Assembly: GCA_029204045.2 (NCBI GenBank) | Contig: CM055066.1 | Location: 22,858,120 to 22,922,119 of the forward strand | Source of the DNA: Tillandsia leiboldiana | Lineage: Eukaryota; Streptophyta; Magnoliopsida; Poales; Bromeliaceae | Direction of reading: 5' to 3' | DNA length: 64,000 bases | Shown here: positions 31,595 through 42,992 of the stretch, one piece after another | How positions within the stretch are numbered: the stretch's first letter is position 1 | Layout: each line of letters starts with the position of its first letter | The notes under the pieces: model-generated | What the model was told of the DNA's origin: nothing | Databases searched by the model: none | The model's input: only the letters and a program-made list of their open reading frames with translations | Position numbers and translations under genes: made by a program

Positions 31595-32088
31595 ATTCTA
31601 CTAGTGTCCTGGGGGTTAGAGAGGGCTTATCAGATTGAGTCGGGAGAGTTCACCGACCTAGACATGAGATGTGATGTTGGCATTCGAGTTCCGATCTGTT
31701 TGATCATGGATTAGAGCCTGTAGGCGCTGCTTTGTGACAGATATGATACATTGAGCACGGTGGGGTCGCTCCCATCGAGTACGCTTCGGATGCGTTTGAG
31801 ATGATTGAGATGGTCAGACTAGGACGCGCCACGTGGAGTGGGCAGGTGCGTTCCTAGTAGTCAGTAGGACGCCCCACGTGGAGTGGGCAGGAGCGTTCCT
31901 AGACTTAGGCGCAGGCCTGACTGGACCCGATAGGGCAGTCATAGAGATTGGGTGATATGAGCGGGTGGTTGCATTTTATGTTCTTAGATGGTTTTCCTTT
32001 GAGCATGGTACTAGAGGCATGTAGCGGTAGCTTTATTTTCCAGCTTGCATATTATCTATCTACCTATCTATCTGTTGCCTCCATTAGA

Positions 32089-32154
32089 CTTAGTGGGCAT
32101 ACCGTGGACTTTGGCGACGGTACCCACTGAGAGCTACCTTCTGCAGTAGTTCTC
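32089..32154 (+). other. Leader double hairpin, element 3 solo LTR
   Basis: CTTAGTGGG pairs with CCCACTGAG (one G-U); GAGAGCTAC pairs with GTAGTTCTC (one G-U). The two stems share GAG (32129-32131). Confidence 0.58.
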
Positions 32155-32474
32155 ACACCCGCTGTGGTGACAGGTTTTCCTGAGGCGACTACTCCGGGAT
32201 CAGCTCGTGCGGAGTCATCAGACCGAGGTAAGGGCGTTGCTGACTAGTTACCTACCCGAGTCCGTTGAGTCAGAGGTAGAGTCGCCCTGTATTTTGGTTT
32301 CCACTTTTGTACTGGATGGTGATTTTTTTGTACTTATGTCAGTTAGTGGATATTGTATTTTGGACTTTGGTTTTTAGTGATTTCAGCTTTTCAGTTTTAC
32401 TTTCTTAGCAAAATTTCTTATCAGCTCTGATATCTGTATAGCTATAGATCTTACTTGCAGGTTAGATGCTTTGT

Positions 32475-32496
32475 CTGTATGGGAAGTCCCGTGCAG
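32475..32496 (+). other. LTR tail hairpin, element 3 solo LTR
   Basis: CTGTATGGG-AAGT-CCCGTGCAG: nine pairs, two of them G-U; followed by GCGGCGGATCTGTT. Confidence 0.55.
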
Positions 32497-33045
32497 GCGG
32501 CGGATCTGTTGGCGGACCCGGGTCGTAGTTTCGACAGTGGGGCGTGACAAGGCGCGGGCAGGCGACGGAGCAGGCGCGGGCAGGCGCGCGGGCGCGGGCA
32601 GGCGCGCGGGCAGGCGCGCGCGGTGCGGCGGGGGATTGTGCAACATGGCATTTTCTGGTTGGCGAGTTTTGACACGTGGGATCATTGGATTGACTGATGC
32701 ACGGGCGCGGTCCACGAAGCAGGGAGGCTGGTGCCTCGGGATGCGTGCGCGACACGGGGGCGCAGGCGGCGCTAGCGCGCATGTTGGCGCGGCGGCTGAC
32801 GCGTTGACGCGCGGTTCCCGCGCGTGGGCGCGCCACGCGTCAGTCTCCGCGTGGGCCACGCGGCGCAGGGCGGTTGGCCGTCTTGGCTGTTGCCTGTTCG
32901 AGGCCACGTGGCAGCCTGAGGTGAATTCGGGTGTTGATGAACGGCTGGGATCAGGCGGGTTCGGGCGCACTGTTTGTGCCCGAACTGTTCCGGGCGCCCG
33001 AATGTGGGGACCCAATGGTCATTTCTTGAATTGTTTTGCTGGGCC

Positions 33046-33053
33046 TATAAATA
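33046..33053 (+). promoter_or_regulatory. TATA box, element 1 3' LTR
   Basis: TATAAATA in GGGCCTATAAATAGGCCC, as in the 5' LTR. Confidence 0.68.
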
Positions 33054-34557
33054 GGCCCAGAAGATCTTCGTTTTTGGGCTGATGGGGGCGTTTTCTCTCA
33101 GGGGTTTCTTCTGAGAAGTTCTTCCTCTCTCTCTCCTCCACTCTTTGATGGATTCCCAGAATTTTTGGAGGCCGCGGCATCGGCGTTTTCTGCGACGCGG
33201 CGCACTTCGGTGCTTCTTCGGTTTTGGCTCCTATCGTCGCTTTTCGTTGCGCAAGGCACCCTGGATCACCCGGTTGGAATTTTTGGACTTTTTTGCAGTA
33301 GCTTGCTCTTGAGAGGTAGGCCTTCGATTTTCGTGTTGATCGCTTTGCTCTGTTTCGAACTTTTGGCATGGTTTCTGAGGCACCTTTTGACCCCATTTTC
33401 AGTGGTGGCTTTTTGGACAGCATGGGCTTGTCGGATTTATATCTTGGCCTACAAGTATCGGATTTGGATGTATGAATACTCAATTTTCATCTACTGGACG
33501 CGAGGAATGTAACCGTAATTTTTTTGGAATTTTTGGAGGACTGCGCAGAGGTGAGATTTATGCATCTTCTGGACTGTTTGCCGCAGAATATTTGTTGTGA
33601 GGAATTTTGGCTCAGGGCGGTGCTTCATTTGATTCTTGGCCTACAGGTGTCGGATTTCGACGTGCAAGTACTCGTTTCGATCGTCTTGCCGCGAGGATCG
33701 CAATGTTTATTTTCTTGAATTTTTCTGAGGTCTTGTCACAGGTAAAATTTAGCCTTTTTCTGGCTGGTTTTGTGGACAGCGATAAATTGAGGATTTGAGA
33801 ATTAATTGTGCCTCGTGTGGGTTATTGTTGCAGTTTTGCGGTGTACCGAGGTTTCCCTAGAGTGTGGGCGCATTTGGATCCGTGCTTCGTGATCGAGGTG
33901 GGTGGTTGTTGTGTACCCCTTATTTCGACATGCTCACTAGGACTGTTAGAGGAATCCCTATATTATCATTAATTGATTCATCACCCTGTTGGAAATCATG
34001 TTTGGTTAGGATAATCGTGAGCCTATCATGTGGAATTATTCTTGTGGGAATATTGCTGTCATGTTAGTACTTGTGGTCGGAATTTATGCATGCTTGTATG
34101 GATATATTGTTAGCTAGGTTAGCACTTAACCTTGCATGTGGAATTGACTATTATTTAGGGACAAGGTGATTTATCCTGTTAGTGGGTACTACTTGTGGAT
34201 TTTTGGACATGCATAGGAGGATGGTTCATGTGAGGGTAATTAGTGGATTATAGACATGTGTGGTTGGATAATGATTTTTGCATGGTGGTTATATCCATGC
34301 GGAGCTATTAATTTATACACATGTGGAACCACTATTTGTCACACTTTCTTTTATCTTTCATGAGGACATAAGCATGCTTGTATGGACATCTAGATAGGCC
34401 ACTATTTGTTGCTACACTATTATATTGGAACTTGACTTAGGAGAAACCATGCTTGCTTCTTTCTCTTATTCTTTAGTCAGGTGGTTCTTGTTGTTCGGGT
34501 TTGAGAAGGGGTACGGGATAGTGTAGCCGGGACCATAGGGTCGGGGATAGGTGGTAT

Positions 34558-34827
34558 TTGATTATGGGTTGTGGGGTATTGCGGCTACCGCGGATAGTAG
34601 GCGGTTGACCGGATACAGATTATTTTACCCGATTTTGGATTGGGGGTTATTGCGGCTACCGCGGATAGTAGGCGGTTGATCGGATGTCGGATGTGGGACA
34701 TGATTGTGATTGTGGGTTATTTCGGTGACCGCGGATATTGGGCGGTTGACCGGGTGACGGTTGTTGGGCTTGATTGTTGACAGTGGGTATCACGGCGACC
34801 GCGGATATTAGGCGGTTGACCGGATGG
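34558..34827 (+). repeat. Tandem repeat, about 70 bp x 4 (3' LTR copy)
   Basis: Units start at 34581, 34652, 34722 and 34792, the same 71/70/70 spacing as in the 5' LTR. Confidence 0.83.
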
Positions 34828-35345
34828 TTACTTATGCATCAGATTGGGGATCGGGTTTCCCTTTAGTGGATGGGTTTTCCCACTTTGATCAGAGTCGTGA
34901 TCCAGTCCTGCTATAGTGAGATATCGAGTTCCCCTCTAGAGCGTTGGGGAGTTCCCTTCTGGAGCATGGGGGTCAGCCAGTGATTGAGTTTGTTATCACA
35001 CCGGCGCGGCTTTATATGCCCGGTGATGCTTTCCTTGTGTGGGTCGCTCCCCTCGAGTTCCCCTCCGAAGTGTCGGGGTCAGATAGAGTTCCCCTCTAGA
35101 GCGTTGGGGAGTTCCCCTCTAGAGCGTGGGGGTTAGACAGCGATTGAGTTTTGCTATCACATCGGCGCGGCTTTATTTGCCCGATGATGAGGGCGACAGC
35201 AGGCAGTACCAGTTTTTACTGGTGGATAGATTGGGTTACCGGGACAGTTTGGTTACTGATGCATTTAGAGGCATAGTAGTGGTAGTTTCCTTTTTCAGCA
35301 GTTTTGTAGTTTACCACTCTTCTTCTCCCTTTTGCCTCTGGTAGA

Positions 35346-35413
35346 CCTAGTGGGTGCGTCGGAGTTTGAGGCTTTACCCACTAGGGGAGGCTACTATTTT
35401 TATAGTAGTTCTC
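35346..35413 (+). other. Leader double hairpin, element 1 3' LTR
   Basis: Same stems as 3932-3999, except that the last arm here reads AGTAGTTCTC. Confidence 0.58.
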
Positions 35414-35822
35414 ACCCCTATTTTTCCTTTCCTCTTTGTCTTCTCCTTGTTTTGCAGTGTCTTATGCGGGTGCTGCTGGGTTTTCAGCGGCGGGTCGATG
35501 TGGTGACCTGATCCCCGTGTAGCTTCTCCCATGAACCGTGGTGTAGAACACCTAGTGTTGGTGTATCTGGTCCATAGTGCATCAAAGGGATGCCACAGAT
35601 GGACCCTGTGTGATATCCACAGCTGGATTGGCCTTCGGCTGCATTTGCCGAATTTTCGGAATTGTTTTGGGCCAAACAGAGGTTGGATTTGGATTCAGCG
35701 CGGAAAAACGCTTCAAAGCGGCTGTTTGCTTGTTAAATTTGGAGTCCGGATGCCCAAAAACGGACCCCCGGAAGTTTTCGCTGAATTTCGGTGCATGGGA
35801 GGGGCCGTGGACCGCCGGCTGC

Positions 35823-36110
35823 CACGTGGCAGCCCATGATTGGCCGGTCCGCAGCGCTCGGTCCACAGAGCGCCGCTGCGGGGTGCAAGGGCTCGGCGCA
35901 TGACACGTGGCACCGCCTGATTGGCGGGCTTGTGAGGCGCGGTCTACAGAATTTTGCGCGGCGGAGCATGGATCGGGGCGGGGGACACGTGGCATCCCCT
36001 GGTTGGTCGGTGCACGCGGCGCGGTCCACGGAACCTGAACTGGTTGCGTGGACCGGGTGCACGGGACACGTGTTGTCACGCCATTCGCGGGCTCACGAGG
36101 CGCGGCGCAC
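35823..36110 (+). promoter_or_regulatory. 81-bp G-box/CCAAT module array, element 5 LTR 1
   Basis: CACGTG starts at 35823, 35904, 35986 and 36067. Most units then show a GATTGG or GTTGG box and a GCGCGGTCYACRG segment. The same module is seen in element 2 U3. It is a candidate repeated enhancer. Confidence 0.6.
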
Positions 36111-36432
36111 GGAGTCGCGGACGGGCACCTCGGGGCGCGTGCGTGGCAGGCGGCCAGAGCGGCGCCCTGCCCGTGTGTGTGACCGCGACAGTGGCAGGGC
36201 CACGTGTCGCCCTGCCACTGGTGGGCGCCACCTACCCGGTTTGACCGGGTAGGTGCCACGTGGCGGCAGCTCGCGCGCCCCGCACAGCTGTTTGGTGTGC
36301 GTGACACGCGTCGGGCCCCGGGAGGGCCACGTGGCCGCTCCCGGCGCGCCCCGCACAGCTGTTCGCTGTGCGGGTGACGTGGCGGCACGAGATTTTTCCG
36401 GGCGGCTACAGTAAACTGCTCTTGCGCCCGGA

Positions 36433-36464
36433 TTCGGGCGCCCGAAAGTTCGGGTGCGCCCGAA
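36433..36464 (+). promoter_or_regulatory. GC palindromes upstream of TATA, element 5 LTR 1
   Basis: TTCGGGCGCCCGAA (perfect 14-bp palindrome) and TTCGGG-TGCG-CCCGAA, 45-75 bp before the TATA box. Confidence 0.5.
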
Positions 36465-36508
36465 AGTTGGGATATGTTGGGTATTTCTTCAAATGTTTTT
36501 TTTGAGCC

Positions 36509-36516
36509 TATAAATA
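36509..36516 (+). promoter_or_regulatory. TATA box, element 5 LTR 1
   Basis: TATAAATA in GAGCCTATAAATAGGCCGAG. Confidence 0.7.
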
Positions 36517-38970
36517 GGCCGAGCTCTCCTCCTCTTCGACTTTTTGGCACTTCCGAGCTTCAAACCGACTGGAGTCCTTCACCAAAGTTGATCCTCGCGT
36601 AGTGTAGCTTCCATCTGCAGAGTTAGGGATTTTTTCGGGGCACGCTTTTCGAGATTCTCATTTTCTTGGCGCGTCGCGACGTTCTTTCTTCGGTGCTTCT
36701 TCCGTCGCTCTTCGGTGCACGAGCTCTCCCGGCCTACTCCGACCATCTTTTCGAGCGATTTCTTCGCCGTTAGTGGCAGAGCTACAATTTTGTTTCTTCG
36801 ACATTTCCTGGTTTCGCGTTTTTCGAAGAGTTCTTCCTTGCTTACTGAGGACCTGGTTTGCTGTGAGGATTTGTGAGGACAGCAGCTTCATCCGAGGAGA
36901 TCTCCGCGCACGAGTGTCGGATCAGGATGTGCTTATAGACTTTTTTCATCTACTCGACGCGAGGATCATCATGGTATTTTTCTTGGAGTTTTTGGAGACC
37001 TTCCCGAAGGTATACACTTTTCCTTTTATCTGTATAAGAGTTTACAGTTGAATGGTTTTGGGATTTTGCGCACCGATACTGTGGAATTTGTAACTTGGCC
37101 TACGTTGCTCGGAATTGGGCGTGCAGGTACTTGTTTCGAAGCTATCGACATGAAGATTGCAGGGAAATTTTATTTGGAATTTTTCGAGCACATTAAGCAG
37201 GTGGAATAATCGCATCTTTGGGGCTGAAATTTCAGTGTTGTTTTCTTGGCAGATTTTGGGATTAAAGTATAACTGTAGCCTTATGTTGTACCCAGGAGGG
37301 ATTGTGGACTGTGTAGGATCTGTTGGACATAGAGTTGTTATTTTTCCTGGTTTTCTCAGCTGTACGACTCCGGACAGTTAGCGTTTTCAGGTGGGTGGCT
37401 TTGCTTTCAAGATCTATGGACTGTGCTCTAATTTTATTGTTATAGAATCATGCATGTTGGTGATTGGACTTGGGTAGCATGCTAGAGTGTAGGAATTGTT
37501 GTTCCTAGTTTTATCTGTCGATCTTGTGATCTCTTACTTCCTTCTATTATGTTAAATATTTGTTATCTTGGAACCTGACCTAGCACCCCCGTCATATGTT
37601 GCATGTGTAACCAGACCAGTAGAAGACCCTCACTTGGGCTAGGGTTATTTATGTTTAGACATCCACACTTTATGTTTCATTCCTGGACTTAGTGTTATCC
37701 TCGCCCGGGTAGTGGGCCAAGTGGTCGGGACTTCGTTTTAGTGTGGGATACATTTGCACTCGTGCTTGGGAGCCGAGTGGAGTCTGGTAGATATAGTGGT
37801 TCGCTTGTCTGTACCGGGAACCGTTTGGGGTAAATGGTGGACCCGGGAGATCTTGTTTTTCTTTGTTTGGGTTGTCGCCACTGTGTTAGTGGCAGTAGTT
37901 CACTAGTGTTAGCTGAACCTAGAACCCTTTTCGACATACACATGATTTTAGTATATACCAATGTTTTCTTCCAAGCATCGAAGGGCCGCTGGAGTCTGTT
38001 CTTGTTTGATTGGACAAAGGCATCAGCCCTTCGGGGTTTGGGTAAAACACTTATTTTTCTAACTATTTTTCTAAAAAGAACTAAAATCATTAAATATGGA
38101 TTTCTTCCATATCAAAATAATTTTCAATAACAAATGTCACATTTTTCTTGTAAATCTCCCCACTCGAAAGGATTCGAGTGATCCGGGTTCTAGGGGCCGT
38201 TCCTTTGTCGGGACGAAAGCCACGGGGGCCGAGCCTGGAACCTGTTCTTGTTTGATAGGGTTGTAGGTGTAGGTCTCCCAGGACTTTCGGGCCCTGTTGG
38301 TGTCTTCTGCGGGTTGTACTGTGATTATTGCTTTCCCGAACTATAAGGGGATCGGGAACTTCGATAGGCGGAGCCTAGAGTCTGTTCTTGTTTGATAGGG
38401 TTCTTAGCACCGGTCTATCGGGTTTCCGAACCCTTATGGTGTCGGTCTTTCCTGTGAGTTTAGCGTTCTGTTGTGGGAGCCGTCTGGTGGACGGTGGCCC
38501 CAGCTGTGTGGTTTTTCAGCCTGTGGTTGAGAGTTGGTGTTGTTGGTCGATCTTGTTGATCGTGGTTTGGACTATAGCCTGCATGAGCCATATTTGAGCT
38601 CGACAGAGATATGCGGATACTTTCCTCGGTGGGGTCGCGCCCCTCGAGTGCCACTCCGGAGTTGGGCCTGTTACTTGCTATCACGACTTGTCGACGCCGT
38701 CCCTCTGACTGGGCCAGTTAGTGGCAGCCACGGACACCCTACGGTAGACCCGTCCTGTTGAGGATGTGCGGCAGTAGGTGGGCGCAGGTTTGACTGGACC
38801 CTTTGCGGCAGTCAGTATAGATTTGGTGAGTTTACTGTGTGTGTTAGTAGATGCATCATGTTCCATCTGTTCCATTTTCTTGAGCATCTAGATAGAGGCA
38901 TAGCAGCTGTAGAGTTACTTTTCCAGCCCTTCATTTCAGTTTTATATTGTTACTTTATGCCTCTAGTAGA

Positions 38971-39035
38971 CTTAGTGGGCAGACCGTCGGGTTTGTTGGC
39001 GGCACCCACTGAGAACTACTTGGGACGTAGTTCTC
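38971..39035 (+). other. Leader double hairpin, element 5 LTR 1
   Basis: CTTAGTGGG pairs with CCCACTGAG (one G-U); GAGAACTAC pairs perfectly with GTAGTTCTC, loop TTGGGAC. Confidence 0.6.
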
Positions 39036-39360
39036 ACACCCGTCGTGGTGTCTTTTCCCAAAGGGACTTCTACTCCTGTTTCTGCTGCTCCTGGTGCTGC
39101 TTATTCTGATCGAGGTAAGGGAGTCGCGAGATAGTTCCCTACCAGTCATCGTCCAGAGAGTAGATGTACCCCTTACTTTTTGAGAGTTCATGTTGAGAGA
39201 CATTGTAGTGAGGTATAGAGTTGTACTTTATTTTACTGCTTGAGAGACTTTTGTACTTTTGGTGAGGACTTTGTGTTGTATATTCTCTTCTTTTAGCAGT
39301 TTACTTTCAGCTCTGATATCTGTATAGTATAGTTGATCTTTTGCAGGTTAGTTGTTTCGT

Positions 39361-39382
39361 CTATACGGGGCTTCCCGTATGG
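39361..39382 (+). other. LTR tail hairpin, element 5 LTR 1
   Basis: CTATACGGG-GCTT-CCCGTATGG: nine pairs, one G-U; followed by GCGGCGGATCTGTT. Confidence 0.55.
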
Positions 39383-39442
39383 GCGGCGGATCTGTTGGCG
39401 AGCCCGGGTCGCAGTTTCGACGCCAGGGCGTGACAGATTAGG

Positions 39443-39454
39443 TGGTATCAGAGC
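39443..39454 (+). other. Primer-binding site, element 5 internal A
   Basis: TGGTATCAGAGC, 7 bp after the LTR. Confidence 0.9.
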
Positions 39455-39579
39455 CTAGGTTGTAGTTGGACATTAGGATGACTACGTGAGAGTCGTGACA
39501 ATTAGCGAGAGTCCTGATTGAGTTTTATACCTCTCCCAAGGGACGGGATGAGTGATTGGCATATTTATTCTCCTAAGCG

Positions 39580-39605
39580 ATTATGTTGGCTGCAGACAAC
39601 ATAAT
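39580..39605 (+). other. Leader hairpin with CTGCAG loop, element 5A
   Basis: ATTATGTTG-GCTGCAGA-CAACATAAT: 9-bp perfect stem with a self-complementary hexamer in the loop. Confidence 0.6.
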
Positions 39606-39703
39606 GCTAGGGAATGGATGACGTGTCTTAGACTTTCGCTGGATTGGGTCGAGTATTGTTTGGTACTGTCCTGATGTTTCCATGTGTGTTGCAGGTGGGC
39701 ACG

Positions 39704-41104
39704 ATGCCTCCCCGACGCAGGGTACAGACGCGTTCTCAGCCTTCCCCCTCCGATGAGCCTGGGCAGGAGGAGCCAGCACAGGGTCAGCAGAGTGAGGTGC
39801 TGGAGCTTCGGGCTCAGATGGCCCAATTGTCTGAGGCTGTTCGGCGCCAGGAGGAGACTTCACAGTGCCAGGAGGAGACCTTACGACGCCAGGAGGAGGC
39901 TACACGGCGCCAGGAGGAGGCCATGGGTCGGATGATGCTTATGTTGGAGTAGAGGGTACAGCCAGTGGTAGCACCCCTAGGGAGTTCTCCCGCACCTTCA
40001 TCGCCAGCTGTGGCACCCCCAGTTGTACCAGCAGAGCAGGCAGCCCCTATTTCACCAGATATCGGTAGACAATCGTTCGGGACGGCAGGACAGTTGACCC
40101 GGGCAGAGCAGCGAGAGGTGGTGGATTTGTTGTGGAGATTCCGTCAGTTTAACCCACCTCGTTTTTCGGGGCAGAGTTCAAAGCCGTGGGAGGCAGAGTC
40201 GTGGATCACGGCTATGGAGCGCCATTTCGAGAGCTTATTTATCGAGGAGCGGTTTCAGGTCCTGTTGGCGACTCACTTTTTGGAGCGCAACGCCGATGCC
40301 TGGTGGCGGCGTGTTCGACCAGTTGGTCCACCTGGGACCCAGCTGCTTACTCGGGCGGAGTTCCGCAGTCTACTTCTTGGAGCCTTTTTCCCGGAGAGCG
40401 TCAGGCAGAGGTTGGAGGAGCAGCTGAGGAATCTCCGACAGGGAGATCGGCTGGTGCATGAGTACATCACAGAGTTCAACCGGTTGTTGGCTTGTGTACC
40501 CCACGTGGCTAGGGATGAGGCGCACCGGATCTATATGTTTGAGCGAGGACTGCGCCGTGATATCTACCAGTTTGTCCGCTCGCAGAGATTGCAGACTCTG
40601 GATGCCTCTATGGAGCAGGCCCTCTATGTGGAGCACGGAGAGGCGGTTATGGTCGAGGTGGTCCCAGCTCCCGCAGGGATTTCGGGGGCGAAGCGCCCAG
40701 TACCGGAGGATGAGGGTCAGACGAGCCGGCAGGGACCTCCGAGACCTCCACGATCTCATTTGAGGGTCGTGGGTTTCGTAGGCACCGGAGATCAGGTGGG
40801 CCCCCGCAGCAGCAGCAGTACCGGCAGCAGCGACAGGAGCAGTGTGTCATTTGTGGCGGGCCTCGTCCACCGTCACAGTGTGATCAGAGACAGGGGCGGT
40901 GTTTCCTCTGTGGAGAGTTGGGACATTTTCGCGCAGCTTGCCCCCAGGCCATTTTGCCAGTGCGGCCGATTGCGACAGCACCCCCTTGCCCATCCATGCA
41001 GCGGGAACCCCTCCGGCACACCAGCAGACAGAGTGGGCCACGACGTCGGGACAGACGGGACGACGATCCGCGGCACCCAGTGGACGCGTTTATGCAGCCC
41101 TGGT
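39704..41104 (+). pseudogene. Gag of element 5, copy A (nonsense and frameshift)
   Basis: Begins MPPRRRVQTRSQ. A TAG at 39950 replaces the CAG of copy B (LMLEQRVQ). The frame reopens through the gag domain (FNPPRFSGQSSKPWEAESW, RNADAWWRR, LRQGDRLVHEYITEF) and is lost by a one-base deletion near 40757, before the zinc knuckles (CGG.. and CFLCGELGHFRAAC in another frame). The RRQEEA coiled-coil repeat is one unit shorter than in copy B. It cannot make a full Gag. Confidence 0.88.
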
Positions 41105-41938
41105 AGAGGACACCCCGGCAGCGGATCTTGTCGCAGCAGGTATGATTTTATTTCTGTTAGCTGAGTTGAGTATTTCATTACCGCTGCATTCTTCTGCATT
41201 ATTAGTTGAGCATCTACATCAGCATCTTTGCATGGGTATGGGTTAGGAATTTCTGCTACATGTTTTAGCGATTGGATTCTTCCCAGTATCCTACGAGTAG
41301 AGGAGGATCGCAGTGTATGATAAGTGCAGTCGAGACTTGAGACTTCACCTGCTGATGTAGCGATTCAAGGACAGCTCCAGGACTTGGATTGAGCACACAA
41401 GTTGGACTGGTTGGTGCGGTGCCGTGCTACGACTGACAATGGAATGAGAGCAGTTACCCTTCTGTGAGTTGGACTGGAGGAGTTCATTTTTCTCGGGATA
41501 CCGGCATATCCTTCCAACAGCATGGGCTTCAGCGACTGTGGACAGACGCCACCTCGGGGGCAGATGTGATGTTTAGGACTAGAGATTATGTCCTTAGGAG
41601 TCTCGGTTAGGGATAGCTTTCATTTTTGTGGCACAGCAGGAACGACACCAACACTTCTCTCCCTTTTCTCGCTTTTGTGCTGAAATCTGCAAACAGGACG
41701 AAAACTTCGAAAGATTGCTCCAGAAATGGAGACAGTGCCCGAACCTGTTCTTGTTTGATTGGGGCGAAGGCACTGATTTTTCGAAATTTTCGGACTTTTC
41801 GCTAATTTCAGCTGTTTTCTAAATTGAGGGTTGGAGTTGATGACTTTCCTGCTGGTGGAGCCGTATCTTTCTTGTTAGTTTAGTGTTGCGTTCTTGGTTG
41901 TTTTGATTATTTTGGTTTTGTTGTTGTGGTGTGTTTTT
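41105..41938 (+). other. Post-gag region of element 5A, no pol
   Basis: A short stretch after gag (about 41105-41245) resembles a decayed protease start (AADLVAAGMILFL, then no DTGAS). Beyond it I see no RT, RNase H, integrase or chromodomain motif on either strand. The same region in copy B is 47608-48479. Confidence 0.6.
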
Positions 41939-41954
41939 GTTTCGGGGACGAAAC
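41939..41954 (+). other. Pre-PPT hairpin, element 5A
   Basis: GTTTCG-GGGA-CGAAAC; the loop differs from AGGA while the stem is unchanged. Confidence 0.5.
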
Positions 41955-41962
41955 TTCCTTTT

Positions 41963-41974
41963 AGTGGGGGAGGA
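41963..41974 (+). other. Polypurine tract, element 5A
   Basis: AGTGGGGGAGGA directly before the middle LTR. Confidence 0.88.
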
Positions 41975-42984
41975 TGTGGTGACCCTGATCCCCGTGTAGC
42001 TTCTCCCATGAACCATGGTGTAGAACACCTAGTGTTGGTGTATCTGGTCCATAGTGCATCAAAGGGATGCCACAGATGGACCCTGTGTGATATCCACAGC
42101 TGGATTGGCCTTCGGCTGCATTTGCCGAATTTTCGGAATTGTTTTGGGCCAAACAGAGGTTGGATTTGGATTCAGCGCGGAAAAAAACTTCAAAACGGGT
42201 GTTTGCTTGTTAAATTTGGAGTCCGGATGCCCAAAAAGGACCCCCGGAAGTTTTCGCTGAATTTCGGTGCATGGAAGGTGCCGTGGACCGCCGGCTGCCA
42301 CGTGGCGGCCCATGATTGGCCGGTCCGCAGCGCTCGGTCCACAGAGCGCCGCGGCGGGGTGCACGGGCCCGGCGCATGACACGTGGCGCCGCCTGATTGG
42401 CGGGCTTGTGAGGCGCGGTCTACAGAACTTTGCGCGGCGGTGCATGGACCGGGGCGGGGGACACGTGGCATCCCCCGGTTGGTCGGTGCACGCGGCGCGG
42501 TCCACGGAACCTGAATTGGGTGCGTGGACTGGGTGCGCGGGACACGTGTCGTCACGCCATTCACGGGCCCACGAGGCGCGGCGCACGGAGTCGCGGACGG
42601 GCGCCTCGGGGCGCGTGCGTGGCAGGCGGCCAGAGCGGCGCCCTGTCCGCACGTGTGACCGCGACAGTGGCAGGGCCACGTGTCGCCCTGCCACTGGCGG
42701 GCGCCACCTACCCGGTTTGACCGGGTAGGTGCCACGTGGCGGCAGCTCGCGCGCCCCGCACAGCTGTTTGCTGTGCGGGACACGCGTCGGGCCCCGGGAG
42801 GGCCACGTGGCCGCTCCCGGCGCGCCCCGCACAGCTGTTCGCTGTGCGGGTGACGTGGCGGCACGAGATTTTTCCGGGCGGCTACAGTAAACTGCTCTTG
42901 CGCCCGGATTCGGGCGCCCGAAAGTTCGGGTGCGCCCGAAAGTTGGGATATGTTGGGTATTTCTTCAAATGTTTTTTTTGAGCC

Positions 42985-42992
42985 TATAAATA
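42985..42992 (+). promoter_or_regulatory. TATA box, element 5 middle LTR
   Basis: TATAAATA as in LTR 1. Confidence 0.7.

Larger units (their letters stand above)
8670..32549 (+). mobile_element. Element 3: solo LTR, itself split by elements 2 and 4
   Basis: Starts TGTAGAGAAC at 8670 and ends GGGGCGTGACA at 32549, flanked by AGGCG (8665-8669 and 32550-32554). Removing elements 2 and 4 joins 8670-9722, 22481-22759 and 31600-32549 into one LTR of about 2.28 kb with no primer site, polypurine tract or gene. This is the product expected of recombination between two LTRs. It belongs to a family distinct from the others but shares their leader block (31761-31792), double hairpin and tail hairpin. 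Confidence 0.88.
31600..32549 (+). repeat. Solo LTR (element 3), distal part
   Basis: Holds the conserved leader block GGTCGCTCCC-ATCGAGT (31761-31792), the double hairpin, a possible splice donor CCGAG|GTAAGG (GT at 32228), a tail hairpin and the GGGGCGTGACA terminus. No gene. Confidence 0.87.
32555..35498 (+). repeat. Element 1 3' LTR, part 2 of 3
   Basis: Continues the 5' LTR alignment from the GC-rich U3 to the GTCGA site where element 5 inserted (35494-35498). It contains the GC palindrome (32959-32985, one G-U), TATA box (33046-33053), 70-bp repeats (34558-34827) and double hairpin (35346-35413). Confidence 0.92.
35499..39435 (+). repeat. Element 5 LTR 1 (3937 bp)
   Basis: Starts TGTGGTGACCTGATCC, ends GGGCGTGACA. 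U3 has four G-boxes spaced 81-82 bp (35823, 35904, 35986, 36067) and more at 36201, 36257 and 36328. Two TTCGGGC-type palindromes precede TATA (36509). The leader is about 2.9 kb, with the conserved block (38630-38662), double hairpin, possible donor (CGAG|GTAAGG, GT at 39115) and tail hairpin. Minus-strand frames of up to 322 codons in U3 reflect base composition. Confidence 0.92.

Noticed and set aside
35582..36550. 322-codon minus-strand frame, with relatives at 42190-43026 and 50016-50657
   Set aside because: Antisense to the GC-rich U3 of the element 5 LTR. Copies differ by frame breaks, and there is no start context or domain.
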